DNA of 64,000 nt, from positions 81,260 through 145,259 of the forward strand of contig JAJEDN010000021.1 of assembly GCA_022821495.1 (NCBI GenBank), read 5' to 3'. The translations under genes were made by a program, and so were the position numbers. Position 1 is the stretch's first letter. Every line of letters begins with the position of its first letter. Source of the stretch: Candidatus Poribacteria bacterium. Lineage in GTDB: Bacteria > Poribacteria > WGA-4E > WGA-3G. Shown here in pieces: positions 8,249 through 17,194 of this stretch. The notes under the pieces are model-generated. The model saw nothing but the letters and a program-made list of their open reading frames with translations, was not told where the DNA came from and ran no database searches.

Positions 8249-9655
8249 TTGGATTCTAAACAGAAATGTCTATTTATTAATGACGAAATTCCGAAGGCAA
8301 AATTATTTGAAGGCGAGAAACGGGATGTTCATCCCGATAGCAATACCTCGTGGCGTATCTCGCCAGAACCGTTCTGGATTTCCGAATCAGAGTTGAGATG
8401 GTTTGAAGAACTCGGTCCGCACCTTTTAAATTTCTATCGTGCGTGTAACCTGCTCTATTCACAGAGCGTGCGCGGTATTCAACCCGCTTGGGTGGCTGAA
8501 TACTTGGAGACCGGGAAACCGGAGACAGTCATCCAGTATGGACGGATGAACCGTTTTAAGACGCAACTTCCCGGTGTACTACGTCCTGACATTCTCCCGA
8601 CGGCTGACGGTATGGCGATTACGGAACTCGATTCGGTTCCGGGTTTCATCGGCGCGACGGGTTGTCTGGCAAGGCTCTATGCGCAGTTGGGTTATTCCAT
8701 CATTGGTGGCAGCGATGGGATGGTCAACGGGTACGCCGAGATGATTCGTAGTTTGGCGAAGAAAGATGACCCGACCCTCGCAATCGTTGTCTCAGATGAA
8801 TCAGAAGATTATTGGGCGGAGATGGTCTGGCTCGCTGATGCGTTGTGTGAAGTTGGGGTGAAGGCACGCGCTGTTAAACCACACGAGGTAATTTTTTCTG
8901 AAGATGGGCTGCTTATTGCGCACGGCGGGCATACATTGGCGGTTGATGTGCTGTATCGGTTCTATGAGTTGTTTGATCTACCGAATATCCCGAAATCGGA
9001 ATTAATGTTTTATAGTGCTAAGAAACGGACTGTCGTCATGACACCGCCACCGAAAGCCTACCTTGAAGAAAAATTATGTCTCGCGCTTTTCCATCACCCG
9101 ACGCTCCAACCCTTTTGGAAACGCCAACTCGGTAAGAAAACATACCCGTTTTTACAAGAGGTGATCCCACAGACGTGGATTATTGATGCTCGACCGCTAC
9201 CACCATACGGGGTTATTCCAGATTTGGAAGTAGAGGGTGCTGCCGTGACAGACTGGCGGCAACTCGGTGCTGTGACACAAAAGCAACGTGAATTGGTTAT
9301 CAAGCCGTCAGGTTTTTCTGAACTCGCGTGGGGGAGTCGCGGCGTAGCGATCGGACACGATCTCCCGACGGAGGCGTGGGAATCCGTTATTGAAGACAGT
9401 CTTGAGAATTTTGAAAGATCGCCGCACGTTTTACAGCGGTTTCATACGGCGAAACGGGTACGTATGCAGTATTACGATTTTGACGCAAGCGATGTGCAGG
9501 AGATGGCGTGTCGCCCCCTATTGCGTCCATATTATTTTGTGGTTGGTGATACCGTTAAGCTTGGCGGCATGCAAGCGGCAGTCTGCCCTGCAGATAAGAA
9601 AATTCTACACGGTATGGTGGATTCTATTATTGTGCCGTGCGCGCAGATGCAATAA
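8249..9655 (+). CDS. Putative ATP-grasp-like (circularly permuted) protein
   Basis: 468 residues from a TTG start chosen by the AAGGA in the leader repeat. I do not recognise a characterised ortholog. The segments ITELDSVPGFIGATG (about 130-145), LVIKPSGFSELAWGSRGVAIG (about 350-370) and MQYYDFDAS resemble the phosphate-binding and metal-binding strands of circularly permuted ATP-grasp or glutathionylspermidine-synthase-like enzymes, which join a carboxylate to an amine using ATP. This is inference from pattern. No signal peptide is seen. It ends 21 bases before the PhyH-type dioxygenase gene, whose strong RBS follows, so the two are probably one operon and may act on the same small molecule. 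Confidence 0.55.
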   Translation: MDSKQKCLFINDEIPKAKLFEGEKRDVHPDSNTSWRISPEPFWISESELRWFEELGPHLLNFYRACNLLYSQSVRGIQPAWVAEYLETGKPETVIQYGRMNRFKTQLPGVLRPDILPTADGMAITELDSVPGFIGATGCLARLYAQLGYSIIGGSDGMVNGYAEMIRSLAKKDDPTLAIVVSDESEDYWAEMVWLADALCEVGVKARAVKPHEVIFSEDGLLIAHGGHTLAVDVLYRFYELFDLPNIPKSELMFYSAKKRTVVMTPPPKAYLEEKLCLALFHHPTLQPFWKRQLGKKTYPFLQEVIPQTWIIDARPLPPYGVIPDLEVEGAAVTDWRQLGAVTQKQRELVIKPSGFSELAWGSRGVAIGHDLPTEAWESVIEDSLENFERSPHVLQRFHTAKRVRMQYYDFDASDVQEMACRPLLRPYYFVVGDTVKLGGMQAAVCPADKKILHGMVDSIIVPCAQMQ

Positions 9656-9676
9656 GCGTAAGGAAGGTGGTTGATA

Positions 9677-10510
9677 ATGCAATTAAGTGAGAAGCAACTC
9701 GCTCATTTCCGAGATAAGGGATACCTTGCGATTGAAGGGTTTTTTAACCCGACTGAAGCGAAAGCACTCAGACTAGAATTGGAACGGATTTACAACACTG
9801 AACTCGAAAATGGTACCGGTATTAATTGTGCTGTGCAATCCGACGGCACAAAGCGGGACAACGCAGGCGAAAAGCAGAACCTTCAGGTAATTCCGCTCAA
9901 CAACCGCAGCGATCTGCACAAAGCACTGCCGTTTCATCCGAATGTTGTCTCTGCTGTTGAGCAACTCATCGGCGATGAATTTATGTTGGAGTTGGATCAG
10001 GCGTTTTGGAAACCGCCGAAAGTCGGTGTCGGTACGAGTTGGCACCAAGATAACGCTTATTTCAAGATTGCGGACCCGTTGCGAGGCACGGCGATGTGGA
10101 TCGCTATCCACGACGCAAACGTTGAGAACGGATGTATGCACGTCATACCCGGCAGCCATCGAGAAAGTTATGAGCATTACCGTGATCCGCTGAGCGATCA
10201 TCACATTCGGTGCGATCCGCCGGAAGAACGCGCCGTACCGATCGAATTGAAGTCGGGGGGTGTGCTTTTCTTCTGTTACGGTGTCGCGCACTGTACGCGA
10301 TCGAATCTTTCTGATAAGGAACGGGCAGGCGTTGCACTGCACTTCCTACACAACGATTTCGGCGGCAAGGAACTCTGGGAGCGGAATAATACAACCAAAC
10401 CGATGCTCCGGGGTCCGCTTGCGACGGGTGGCGAAACCGAGTTCGGTAAAAAGTTTGAAGGCAGATGGGAAGAGATTATGAATGCAGTGCTTGCTTCTGA
10501 GGCGTTTTGA
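9677..10510 (+). CDS. Phytanoyl-CoA dioxygenase (PhyH) family Fe(II)/2OG oxygenase
   Basis: 277 residues from ATG 9677, with AAGGAAGGTGG just upstream. The N-terminus (LSEKQLAHFRDKGYLAIEGFF) is typical of the PhyH family. The iron facial triad is visible as H-x-D in TSWHQDNAYFK and a distal His in the GVAHCTRSN segment; the Arg after it would hold 2-oxoglutarate. CMHVIPGSHRESYEH is the usual loop. These cytosolic enzymes hydroxylate small molecules using O2 and 2-oxoglutarate. The substrate is unknown; the tightly linked ATP-grasp-like gene is the best clue. Confidence 0.9.
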   Translation: MQLSEKQLAHFRDKGYLAIEGFFNPTEAKALRLELERIYNTELENGTGINCAVQSDGTKRDNAGEKQNLQVIPLNNRSDLHKALPFHPNVVSAVEQLIGDEFMLELDQAFWKPPKVGVGTSWHQDNAYFKIADPLRGTAMWIAIHDANVENGCMHVIPGSHRESYEHYRDPLSDHHIRCDPPEERAVPIELKSGGVLFFCYGVAHCTRSNLSDKERAGVALHFLHNDFGGKELWERNNTTKPMLRGPLATGGETEFGKKFEGRWEEIMNAVLASEAF

Positions 10511-10520
10511 GCATATCTAT

Positions 10521-10549
10521 TTGCACGCGACGCAGTTTTGTGATACAAT
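10521..10549 (+). promoter_or_regulatory. Sigma-70-like promoter for LamG gene
   Basis: TTGCAC at 10521-10526 and TACAAT at 10544-10549 are 17 bp apart. Expected start is near 10556, giving a leader of about 60 bases with an AGGAGG RBS. Confidence 0.6.
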
Positions 10550-10616
10550 CTAATTACTTCACGTGTAACAGTCTTCTGTTTTCAATGTAAAAGGATCCTA
10601 TAGGAGGATAAACAGG

Positions 10617-11414
10617 ATGAAACAGTTATTGAGTTGCGTCGCGCTCTGTGCGTTGATGCTAATCACAGTGGGATACGCCACAGCGGATCTCGCTGAAGGA
10701 CTTGTTGTTTACTTCACGTTTGACAATGTCAAAGGGAAGACGATTGTTGACGATTCCGGTAATGGACTTGATGCTGATATTATCGCGAATACCGAAATTG
10801 TGGATGGCAAATATGGCAAAGCCATTCGGATTACAGCAGTAGGTGCAGATTGTGTCAATGTGCCAGCCTCCGATGATCTGAAGATCTCCGGTGAAATCAC
10901 AATGGCGGCTTGGATCAATCAGGATTCTTGGGGGAATGATGCGCAATGGTTCGACAAAAACTGCCATAACGGGGGTGAGCACTCCTCCTATGGCATCGGT
11001 GCTTTCAACAGCGGTCAGAATTTTAATATGTTCTTGGGGACCGGCAACAGTCGACCGACGTTGAGCCAAGCGCATGGGCTGGATGAAAAAAAATGGTATC
11101 ACGTCGTTGGAACATACGATGGGGCAACCATGAAAGTCTACGTTGACGGCGAAGTTGCTGCTGAAAAAGACGAAAAGTTTGATTTCAAAGGGACCAACGA
11201 CCAGGATTTGCGGATCGGATGTTCCAAGGACCGTCCGAATTACACCTTTGAGAACGGTTCTATTGACGAAGCGGCAGTCTGGCGGCGTGCGCTGAGTGAA
11301 GCTGAAATCCAAGAAATAGCGAACGAAGGTTTCCTCGCGGTTTCACCGCTTGATAAAGCCACAACGACTTGGGGCAGTATTAAGTGGAGAATGGGTTCTA
11401 TAGGGTCGAGGTAA
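10617..11414 (+). CDS. Exported LamG-domain protein with TTTWGSIK motif
   Basis: 265 residues with an AGGAGG RBS. A signal peptide (MKQLLSCVALCALMLITVGYATA-D) precedes one LamG/concanavalin domain: LVVYFTFDNVKGKTIVDDSG, ITMAAWINQ, WYHVVGTYDGATMKVYVDG and SIDEAAVWRRALSEAEI. A possible disulfide joins the Cys residues at mid-domain. The tail VSPLDKATTTWGSIK carries the shared C-terminal motif, then runs ten residues further (to GSIGSR). That extension is encoded by an intergenic-type hairpin repeat, and the TAA stop lies in its loop (CGAGG-TAA-CCTCG). So the original end was probably right after the motif. Its own promoter makes it monocistronic. Confidence 0.85.
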   Translation: MKQLLSCVALCALMLITVGYATADLAEGLVVYFTFDNVKGKTIVDDSGNGLDADIIANTEIVDGKYGKAIRITAVGADCVNVPASDDLKISGEITMAAWINQDSWGNDAQWFDKNCHNGGEHSSYGIGAFNSGQNFNMFLGTGNSRPTLSQAHGLDEKKWYHVVGTYDGATMKVYVDGEVAAEKDEKFDFKGTNDQDLRIGCSKDRPNYTFENGSIDEAAVWRRALSEAEIQEIANEGFLAVSPLDKATTTWGSIKWRMGSIGSR

Positions 11415-11451
11415 CCTCGCCCCTACGGGCTGTCTTGCACAAACATTAAAC

Positions 11452-11485
11452 GGCACAGGTGTTACTTAGGCATCTGTGCCTTCTT
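11452..11485 (+). terminator. Possible terminator hairpin
   Basis: GGCACAG (11452-11458) pairs with CTGTGCC (11474-11480), followed by TTCTT. The stem is good but the T-run is short, so termination is likely but may be weak. Confidence 0.45.
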
Positions 11486-11501
11486 ATGTGAGGTAAGGAA
11501 A

Positions 11502-12581
11502 ATGACAAAAATCGGAATTATCGGCATCGGATTTATGGGGATGATTCATTACTACGCGATTCAACGTATTACAGGTGCCGAAGTTGTTGCTATATGCACA
11601 CGAGATGCAAAGAAACTCGCTGGCGATTGGACCGGTATTCAAGGGAATTTCGGACCCCGGGGCGGCATGGAAGATCTCTCAAATGTCCGAACATATAGTG
11701 AAATCGACGAACTCCTCGCCGATGAAGAGGTCGAGCTGGTTGATATCTGTCTGCCGACGCATCTGCACAAATCCGTTAGTATGGCATCTCTGAAAGCAGG
11801 AAAACATACGCTTGTCGAAAAACCGATTTCCATCTCGATTGACGATGCCAACGAACTCGTTGAACTTGAGAAGCGCATCGGTGCTGAGCGAGCGGCTGCA
11901 AATCAGGGTCCGTGTTATCTGATGGTGGCGCATGTGCTTCCGTTTTTCGCGGAGTATGCTTATGCGAAACGGATCGTTGAATCTGGGGAATACGGTGAAC
12001 TCCTCGGTGCACATTTTAAGCGGATTACCTCGAGACCGAGTCAGTCTCGGGATCCCGCTTCTCTTGAAAAGAGTGGTGGTCCCGGTATTGATTTACACAT
12101 TCACGATACGCATTTCATTCAACTCCTCTGCGGTGTTCCGGATGCCGTATTCTCACAGGGCAAAATCGCTGGTGGTCACTATGTGGATTACCTGACGACG
12201 CAATACATTTACAACGATAAGCAGATCGCTGTCAGTTGTTCTTCTGGCGGTGTTTCGCAACGGGGGCGCGCTTTCTCACACGGGTTTGAGATTTTCCTTG
12301 AGAAAGGCACGTTGCTCTTCGACTTTTCGACGTTAGGGGGTGAACCCTCTACAGCCGTGCCGCTCACATTTCTGAATGACGAGGGTGAAGTCGAGGTCGT
12401 TGATTTAGGTGATGTCGATCCGATTGATGCTTTCGTGGGTGAACTCCAGTACGCTGTTGAGGCGATTGATTGGGAGAGTGAACCGACGGCGTTATCAGGG
12501 ATCGGTGCAAGGGATGCGCTGCTGCTCTGTTATAAAGAGGCGGAATCCGTTAGAACCGGGCAAATTGTAACAATTCACTAA
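11502..12581 (+). CDS. Gfo/Idh/MocA family oxidoreductase
   Basis: 359 residues. The N-terminal Rossmann domain has the dinucleotide site GIIGIGFMG (about 5-13), ICLPTHLH, and the family EKP motif in LVEKPISIS. The C-terminal alpha/beta domain contains GGPGIDLHIHDTHFIQLLCG, with the D/H residues that take part in catalysis. These cytosolic NAD(P)-dependent enzymes oxidise or isomerise sugars, inositols and related polyols. The sugar cannot be assigned. AGGTAAGG precedes the ATG. The gene stands alone between a hairpin and a repeat-rich gap. Confidence 0.9.
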   Translation: MTKIGIIGIGFMGMIHYYAIQRITGAEVVAICTRDAKKLAGDWTGIQGNFGPRGGMEDLSNVRTYSEIDELLADEEVELVDICLPTHLHKSVSMASLKAGKHTLVEKPISISIDDANELVELEKRIGAERAAANQGPCYLMVAHVLPFFAEYAYAKRIVESGEYGELLGAHFKRITSRPSQSRDPASLEKSGGPGIDLHIHDTHFIQLLCGVPDAVFSQGKIAGGHYVDYLTTQYIYNDKQIAVSCSSGGVSQRGRAFSHGFEIFLEKGTLLFDFSTLGGEPSTAVPLTFLNDEGEVEVVDLGDVDPIDAFVGELQYAVEAIDWESEPTALSGIGARDALLLCYKEAESVRTGQIVTIH

Positions 12582-12599
12582 GTGGTTCGGTGATGCTGT

Positions 12600-12740
12600 A
12601 GGAAGGATGGAAGGGTAGAAAGATGGGAGGCGGCACACGTTGGAAGCGCGGAGGGGTTGACAAGTTGGAAACAAGGAAGGATGAAAGAAAAGCTGCTTCC
12701 ACCAATCTTCCAATCTTCGAGGCTTCCAATCCTTTTTATT
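12600..12740. repeat. Purine-rich GGAAGG/TTGGAAG low-complexity tract
   Basis: Short words such as GGAAGGATGGAAGGG, TTGGAAGCG and TTGGAAACAAGGAAGG are followed by their inverted forms (CTTCCACC, CTTCCAATC). It overlaps the 5' end of the methyltransferase gene and supplies its first codons. Confidence 0.6.
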
Positions 12741-13855
12741 TTGTTAGTAATATCGGTGAACTTTATGTTCCTGCTGAATATCGAGACATAGTTTTTGCGC
12801 GCGCACGCGCCAAATTGTTTGCACATCGGGAGTTGGGACACCTCAACCGGATTTTTACCCATATTCGGCACGGTGGCGTTGCTGTTGTGGAAGGGGAGTG
12901 GGAGCAGATCTTGGTGCTGATGGCGTATATCCAACGCCACAAACAGGATTTGGTCCAACAACCTGATCGTAACACGAAACGACGGGATCGGAGAGATTCG
13001 CATCGCAGATCTGCAAGCGGCGCGCTGAAAGAAGCCTTCGCGCGACTCATGTGTTGGGCGGACGCTGACGGGATCTTACAGGTTGAACCTGCTCTTGACC
13101 TGCCTTACCTATTGGAGCTTGCCGGTGAGCCGACTGGCATGAATGAAGGGAAACCCTTCCTCCTGCCGCTCATAAAGATTCAAGAGATTCAAGACGCGCT
13201 CGCTGAAACCTATCCTATCCGTGCGCTTGATGCCTCGCTTGTCGCTTCGGAAAATGTTCTCGCGCCGCGTTCACAAGAGACAATTGAATGTTTTCAGGAG
13301 GCGTTACAACATGTCCGCAGTGAGGTGCCTTCTAAGAAGATTGCTGATATCGGATGTGGTAGTGGATGCTTGACGCTGTTAGCACATCAGGAATTGAATG
13401 AACAGCCTGAGGTTTACGCGTCCGACCTGCTTCCTGAAGCGGTGGCGACGACGAAACTGAATATACAACGGCTCCTTCCAAATCCAGACGTTATACAGGT
13501 TATGCCTGCTGGCGATCTGTTTGACCCGTTTGCTTCCCATCAATTTGATATTGTTATCTTCAATGCACCGTGGGTTGTTGCCCGCGTACGCAACCGCGCG
13601 GAACTCGCCATTCACGATGAAAAACAGGCGACAGTGAGACGGTTTTTTGCACAGGTCTCAAATTTCCTGAAACCTGATGGTGCTATTTTACTCGGCTATG
13701 CGGATGCTTCCGGTCCGAAGGCGATTGAGAATCTGGAGGCGATCATCGCAGAAGCCGGTTTCTCGGTGGACACCGTCTTTAAAAGGCGGGTTGCGACGCA
13801 TCGGTCAAAGCGAAAGTGGGAGCAGATTCGGGTGTCCGTTTTGCACAAGGTATAG
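12623..13855 (+). CDS. HemK-like class I methyltransferase with unusual N-terminus
   Basis: 410 residues in the longest frame. The C-terminal half (from about 230) is a class I SAM methyltransferase: IADIGCGSGCLTLLA (motif I), VYASDLLPEAV, and FDIVIFNAPWVV, where NAPW stands in place of the NPPY of N5-glutamine and N6-adenine enzymes. The N-terminal 200 residues are not recognised and contain a very basic stretch (about 110-130). The first 35 codons come from a purine-rich intergenic repeat (12600-12740), and no ATG, GTG or TTG occurs in frame between that repeat and the conserved part, so translation must begin in repeat-derived DNA; TTG 12664 is an alternative start. Confidence 0.75.
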   Translation: MGGGTRWKRGGVDKLETRKDERKAASTNLPIFEASNPFYFVSNIGELYVPAEYRDIVFARARAKLFAHRELGHLNRIFTHIRHGGVAVVEGEWEQILVLMAYIQRHKQDLVQQPDRNTKRRDRRDSHRRSASGALKEAFARLMCWADADGILQVEPALDLPYLLELAGEPTGMNEGKPFLLPLIKIQEIQDALAETYPIRALDASLVASENVLAPRSQETIECFQEALQHVRSEVPSKKIADIGCGSGCLTLLAHQELNEQPEVYASDLLPEAVATTKLNIQRLLPNPDVIQVMPAGDLFDPFASHQFDIVIFNAPWVVARVRNRAELAIHDEKQATVRRFFAQVSNFLKPDGAILLGYADASGPKAIENLEAIIAEAGFSVDTVFKRRVATHRSKRKWEQIRVSVLHKV

Positions 13856-13882
13856 CGGCAGCAAATTTTCACCCTATGCCCG

Positions 13883-13907
13883 GTAGGTTCGGTTTCCTAA
13901 CCGAACC
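13883..13907. repeat. Hairpin repeat GGTTCGGTT/AACCGAACC
   Basis: A perfect 9-bp inverted repeat (13886-13894 with 13899-13907) around TCCT, preceded by GTA. No T-run follows, so it matches the covarying hairpin family (see 904 and 56933) better than a terminator. Confidence 0.7.
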
Positions 13908-13981
13908 GGATCCTCGAAAAAAGACGTGAAACCCAATAATTTCTTAAAATTGAATGGTCCTGCCCAAATATTGGTTTTTCG

Positions 13982-14010
13982 TTGACAAACAACCGAGAAA
14001 TTGGTATGCT
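13982..14010 (+). promoter_or_regulatory. Sigma-70 promoter of the HEPN/RecJ-C-like gene
   Basis: TTGACA at 13982-13987 and TATGCT at 14005-14010 with 17-bp spacing. It lies inside the longest reading frame of the next gene, whose real start must therefore be downstream (TTG 14041). Confidence 0.75.
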
Positions 14011-14040
14011 GAAAAAAATATCTACTTGGAGGTTGTAGAC

Positions 14041-16362
14041 TTGAGCGACGCAAGATATCCCAACCGAGATGCCCTCCGTAAAGCACATGATATATACTTA
14101 GATGCCATATACCCGTTTATGAGAGAATGTTTGGATAAATTTCAGGGTACAACAGCTGAGGAATTAATTAGAGATGCCTTGAGTTTAGCCTCACACGATA
14201 ATATTGAAGAAAAGATAGAGATCAGTGATATTGCCCATCTTGTTAGGACATATTGGTACGATTATTTTCAAGATCGGTTTGAGGCTATTGATCCGCATTA
14301 CGAGGCTCGGAGTGCAATAGGTCTGATAGTGGAAGGGAGAAATCGGGCATCACATCGACCATGGGATTTGGATCCTGAGTTCACTCGGACGCAACTGTTT
14401 CTCATTGCTGAGGTATTAGGAAAAAGTAGCATGCCAAATGCCCAACGTGAGGTTGAGGACATTCGAGACGAACTTTTTGACAATACAGCGGCGCAGCTTG
14501 TAACAATAGCAGTTAAAGCTAAAGAAGCTGAGTATGAGAAGTCTATCGCGGAGGTAGAAGAACGTTTAGCAGCCGAAGAAGCAACCAACAAGAAATTGTT
14601 GGAGCAGCTAAATGATAAGGACGTTAAGTTAGGTAAAAATACGAAAGACCTTGAAAAATTATCAGGACAAGTTGTCGCTGCCAAAGAAAAGAAAAAACAG
14701 TTAACTTCTACATCAAGGCAGCTGAAAAAGGTACAGGCAGCACATAGCAAGTGTGCGGAACGCCTCACATCAACAGAAGCAGAGAGAGATAATTACAAGG
14801 AGTGCTTTGAAACAGCATCCAAAAAGCAGAAGGCGGCGGAAAAGGGATTGCAGGCGTATGCGGTTGGTCTCGCAGCTATGCGAAACTTGTTTGAGACAGC
14901 AACAATCGGAAACCGAGAGGTTCAAAGGGTGTTTCCACCGTTCGATACTGATTTTCCTGTTCGAGTATTTGACCGTCGAGGTACAGATAAACGCGACTAC
15001 CTTTTAGGACTGCTGGAACAGAAGCAACCTACCATTATCTACGTCCAAAGCGAAGAAAAGATTGATCTGTTGTTGACCCGCGTTTTACCAGAAAAAGCAG
15101 ATATTGTTGGAAAGTGTAATGAACGAACCTCTGAGGCAGAAGAAGCGGAGATTTTTGGAAAACTTGAGAACGGGGAATTAATTGCTGTTGTTTCAAATAC
15201 TGCTTTTTCCGCATTGGCATCACCACATCGTATTGAGCACTTTGTTTTTTGTCACCTTGTTCCAGGTTTAGATGAATTCTTCAAGCAATGTGAACCTGCT
15301 TTTGCATCAGAAAAACATGCTTGTCTGCATCTCATCTACAATAGTGAACAAGATGTTAAGGGGTTGACTCAAAAGTATCCGGATAGAGAGGCGTTGGAAA
15401 AATTGTACCCAGAATTGAGAGAACTTGCGGGAACAAACGGTAATTTTATTAACACTGGAAGTCTCTATAGCAAATTGGATATGGCAAAACTTGGCATTCA
15501 AACAGGTCTTGCTATTTTTGAGGAGTTACAGTTGCTCGAACGCAATGATGAAGGGATAAAACTTTTACCGCCTGCGGGAAAGAAATTGGAGGTATCGGAA
15601 ATCTATCGTAGAGGGGAGAAGTTGAAAACGAAAACAGCAGATTTTCAAGCTTTCCAACGTGAGCATTCGCTTGAGCAAATTTGGGAAGAAATACTGGCAA
15701 AACTGAGTGTGGACAGTGAACAAATATTACGTGAAGACAGCATTGATGAGGTTTACCCGAGCGTTTCAGAAATAGAGAGCGATCAACAACGGACGGAGAT
15801 AGTTGAAAACGACAGTGGGGTGGATGAGGGAGATACTGAAGCGGGTCAGACCCCCAAACCTGAGTGCGCAAATGCTAAGAGAACTGAGGAACAGTTTAGG
15901 GAAATCCGGTCCCGAAGCGAAGCGAGTGAATCAAACAGTGAGCTTGCTGAGGAAGACAGCGAAAAGAAACCTGAAGTTAAACAGAGTGAATTCTGGCAGC
16001 CTATTCGCTCGGGTGAATTCGGTGCATTATTTGCAGGAAAACCCGTACCTGTTAGAGACGACGGATGGATTTCAAAGCGGATCCGTGGCGTGGAATTAAT
16101 ACTCAGTTTTCGTCAGAATCGCAGTTATGTTTCTTTTCTTTGTAGGGGAGAGAACAGAATTGAGCGTCGAGACGAAATTATCGCATTGTTCTCGGAAGCA
16201 GATTACGACTACTTTCCTCACGAATCGCCTCAACGCGCAGGGTTTAGGTTTCCTGTCATTAACAAAGGTAAAGATCATCCAGAAGATTGGGATGAAATCC
16301 GAAAGAAATTAGTCGCTATGGGCACCGACATCTACAACAAAATTGACGAGTCTGACCTATAG
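14041..16362 (+). CDS. Multidomain protein: Swt1-like HEPN, coiled coil, RecJ C-terminal-like domain, DUF4268-like tail; candidate defence protein
   Basis: 773 residues from TTG 14041, chosen because the promoter at 13982-14010 and GGAGG at 14028-14032 both lie downstream of the first in-frame ATG (13954). Residues about 5-140 resemble Swt1-type HEPN domains, with VEGRNRASHRPW holding the R-x4-6-H motif of HEPN ribonucleases. A Lys/Glu-rich coiled coil spans about 165-285. Next, about 320-550, comes a segment like the C-terminal domain of Firmicutes RecJ: IIYVQSEEKIDLL, YPDREALEKLYPELREL, LGIQTGLAIFEELQLLE. No DHH nuclease motifs are present. After an acidic linker the last 120 residues (EFWQPIRSGEF to YNKI) look like DUF4268, often found with nucleases. 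The gene is solitary and visibly AT-richer than its neighbours, as expected of transferred genes. Domain names are inference from sequence pattern. Confidence 0.6.
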   Translation: MSDARYPNRDALRKAHDIYLDAIYPFMRECLDKFQGTTAEELIRDALSLASHDNIEEKIEISDIAHLVRTYWYDYFQDRFEAIDPHYEARSAIGLIVEGRNRASHRPWDLDPEFTRTQLFLIAEVLGKSSMPNAQREVEDIRDELFDNTAAQLVTIAVKAKEAEYEKSIAEVEERLAAEEATNKKLLEQLNDKDVKLGKNTKDLEKLSGQVVAAKEKKKQLTSTSRQLKKVQAAHSKCAERLTSTEAERDNYKECFETASKKQKAAEKGLQAYAVGLAAMRNLFETATIGNREVQRVFPPFDTDFPVRVFDRRGTDKRDYLLGLLEQKQPTIIYVQSEEKIDLLLTRVLPEKADIVGKCNERTSEAEEAEIFGKLENGELIAVVSNTAFSALASPHRIEHFVFCHLVPGLDEFFKQCEPAFASEKHACLHLIYNSEQDVKGLTQKYPDREALEKLYPELRELAGTNGNFINTGSLYSKLDMAKLGIQTGLAIFEELQLLERNDEGIKLLPPAGKKLEVSEIYRRGEKLKTKTADFQAFQREHSLEQIWEEILAKLSVDSEQILREDSIDEVYPSVSEIESDQQRTEIVENDSGVDEGDTEAGQTPKPECANAKRTEEQFREIRSRSEASESNSELAEEDSEKKPEVKQSEFWQPIRSGEFGALFAGKPVPVRDDGWISKRIRGVELILSFRQNRSYVSFLCRGENRIERRDEIIALFSEADYDYFPHESPQRAGFRFPVINKGKDHPEDWDEIRKKLVAMGTDIYNKIDESDL

Positions 16363-16436
16363 GTGCTGTTGGCATTCGCTCCATAGGTGTCAATTTAGCG
16401 ATTTTCGATAACATTTCCTGCAGATCTGTGTAGATG

Positions 16437-16500
16437 CCGCCCCTACGGGGCTTGGATTTGTGAAGCAACGTTTTTCTACAGAGATACCATCCCTACGGGA
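16437..16500. repeat. Two CCCTACGGG palindromic repeats
   Basis: GCCCCTACGGGGC and ATCCCTACGGGAT lie about 50 bases apart, each with a similar flank (GATGCCG..., GATACC...). A related CCCCTACGGGC occurs at 11419-11430. The gap 16363-16560 holds nothing else recognisable. Confidence 0.5.
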
Positions 16501-16560
16501 TTCAAGAGGTTTTTGAAGTCTTCAATGTTTCCGCTTATAGGTCTAAGGTTACCCCGAACA

Positions 16561-17142
16561 TTAACTACCCGCCTCCGGCTCGTCTGCATCGGTGGCTTCG
16601 GCTTCGCGTGCTTCGTCCCTCGCTTTCCGTCTGGCAAGCTCTGCGTCTATCTGTTCCTGGCTCCAAATCGCTAAACCGCCCGGGACATTGCATATTTGAC
16701 CGGCAATTAAATCATTGAGGTCCCCCACCGGCATCCGCCCTGTGTCAATGAGATGGAGACGTGCTTTCTGGTATTGATAGGACTGGCATTCCAGGGCTTT
16801 AATGATTGCCTTCTTCGATCGCGGTGTACCATCTGAGAGCAGGTCAAAAACGCGATCTGCGAGTGCTGCGACTTCAGCATCCGTCATTTCTTCGGGTTCG
16901 GGTACGGGCGGCTGTGACTTCTGCGGCTTCGGTGGCTTCTGTGACGTGCCTTTACCCAAATCCTGATTGCGGACGGGTTGATCGATTTGTTCAGAGAGGT
17001 CAGCGAGTTGGAATAGGATTTCGTTCACGGCGCGTTCTAAATTGGCGACCCGTGCTTCTAAAGGGTCCACTTTTGGCGCGCTTGGACTCCCAGAGAAGTC
17101 GGCCACAGCTCCTAACGCTTTCGATTGATTATGCTTCGGCAA
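16561..17142 (-). CDS. Hypothetical protein with coiled coil and possible winged helix
   Basis: 193 residues from TTG 17142, supported by AAAGGAGG eight bases upstream. Not recognised. Residues about 25-55 (LEARVANLERAVNEILFQLADLSEQ) form a short coiled coil. A proline- and lysine-rich linker follows (about 60-85), then a compact domain with VFDLLSDGTPRSKKAIIKAL, which looks like the start of a winged helix, and a highly charged tail (LARRKARDEAREAEATD). Soluble, probably a small DNA- or protein-binding factor. It sits 52 bases downstream of the efflux adaptor gene on the same strand. Confidence 0.65.
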   Translation of the reverse strand: MPKHNQSKALGAVADFSGSPSAPKVDPLEARVANLERAVNEILFQLADLSEQIDQPVRNQDLGKGTSQKPPKPQKSQPPVPEPEEMTDAEVAALADRVFDLLSDGTPRSKKAIIKALECQSYQYQKARLHLIDTGRMPVGDLNDLIAGQICNVPGGLAIWSQEQIDAELARRKARDEAREAEATDADEPEAGS

Positions 17143-17194
17143 TGTTCATCCTCCTTTATTTTTCGAGAAACTGCTGAGCGGTTTTCTCTGCCAT

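Noticed and set aside
13954..14040. First 29 codons of the longest frame of the HEPN/RecJ-C-like gene
   Set aside because: The promoter and RBS lie inside this stretch, so it is not translated.
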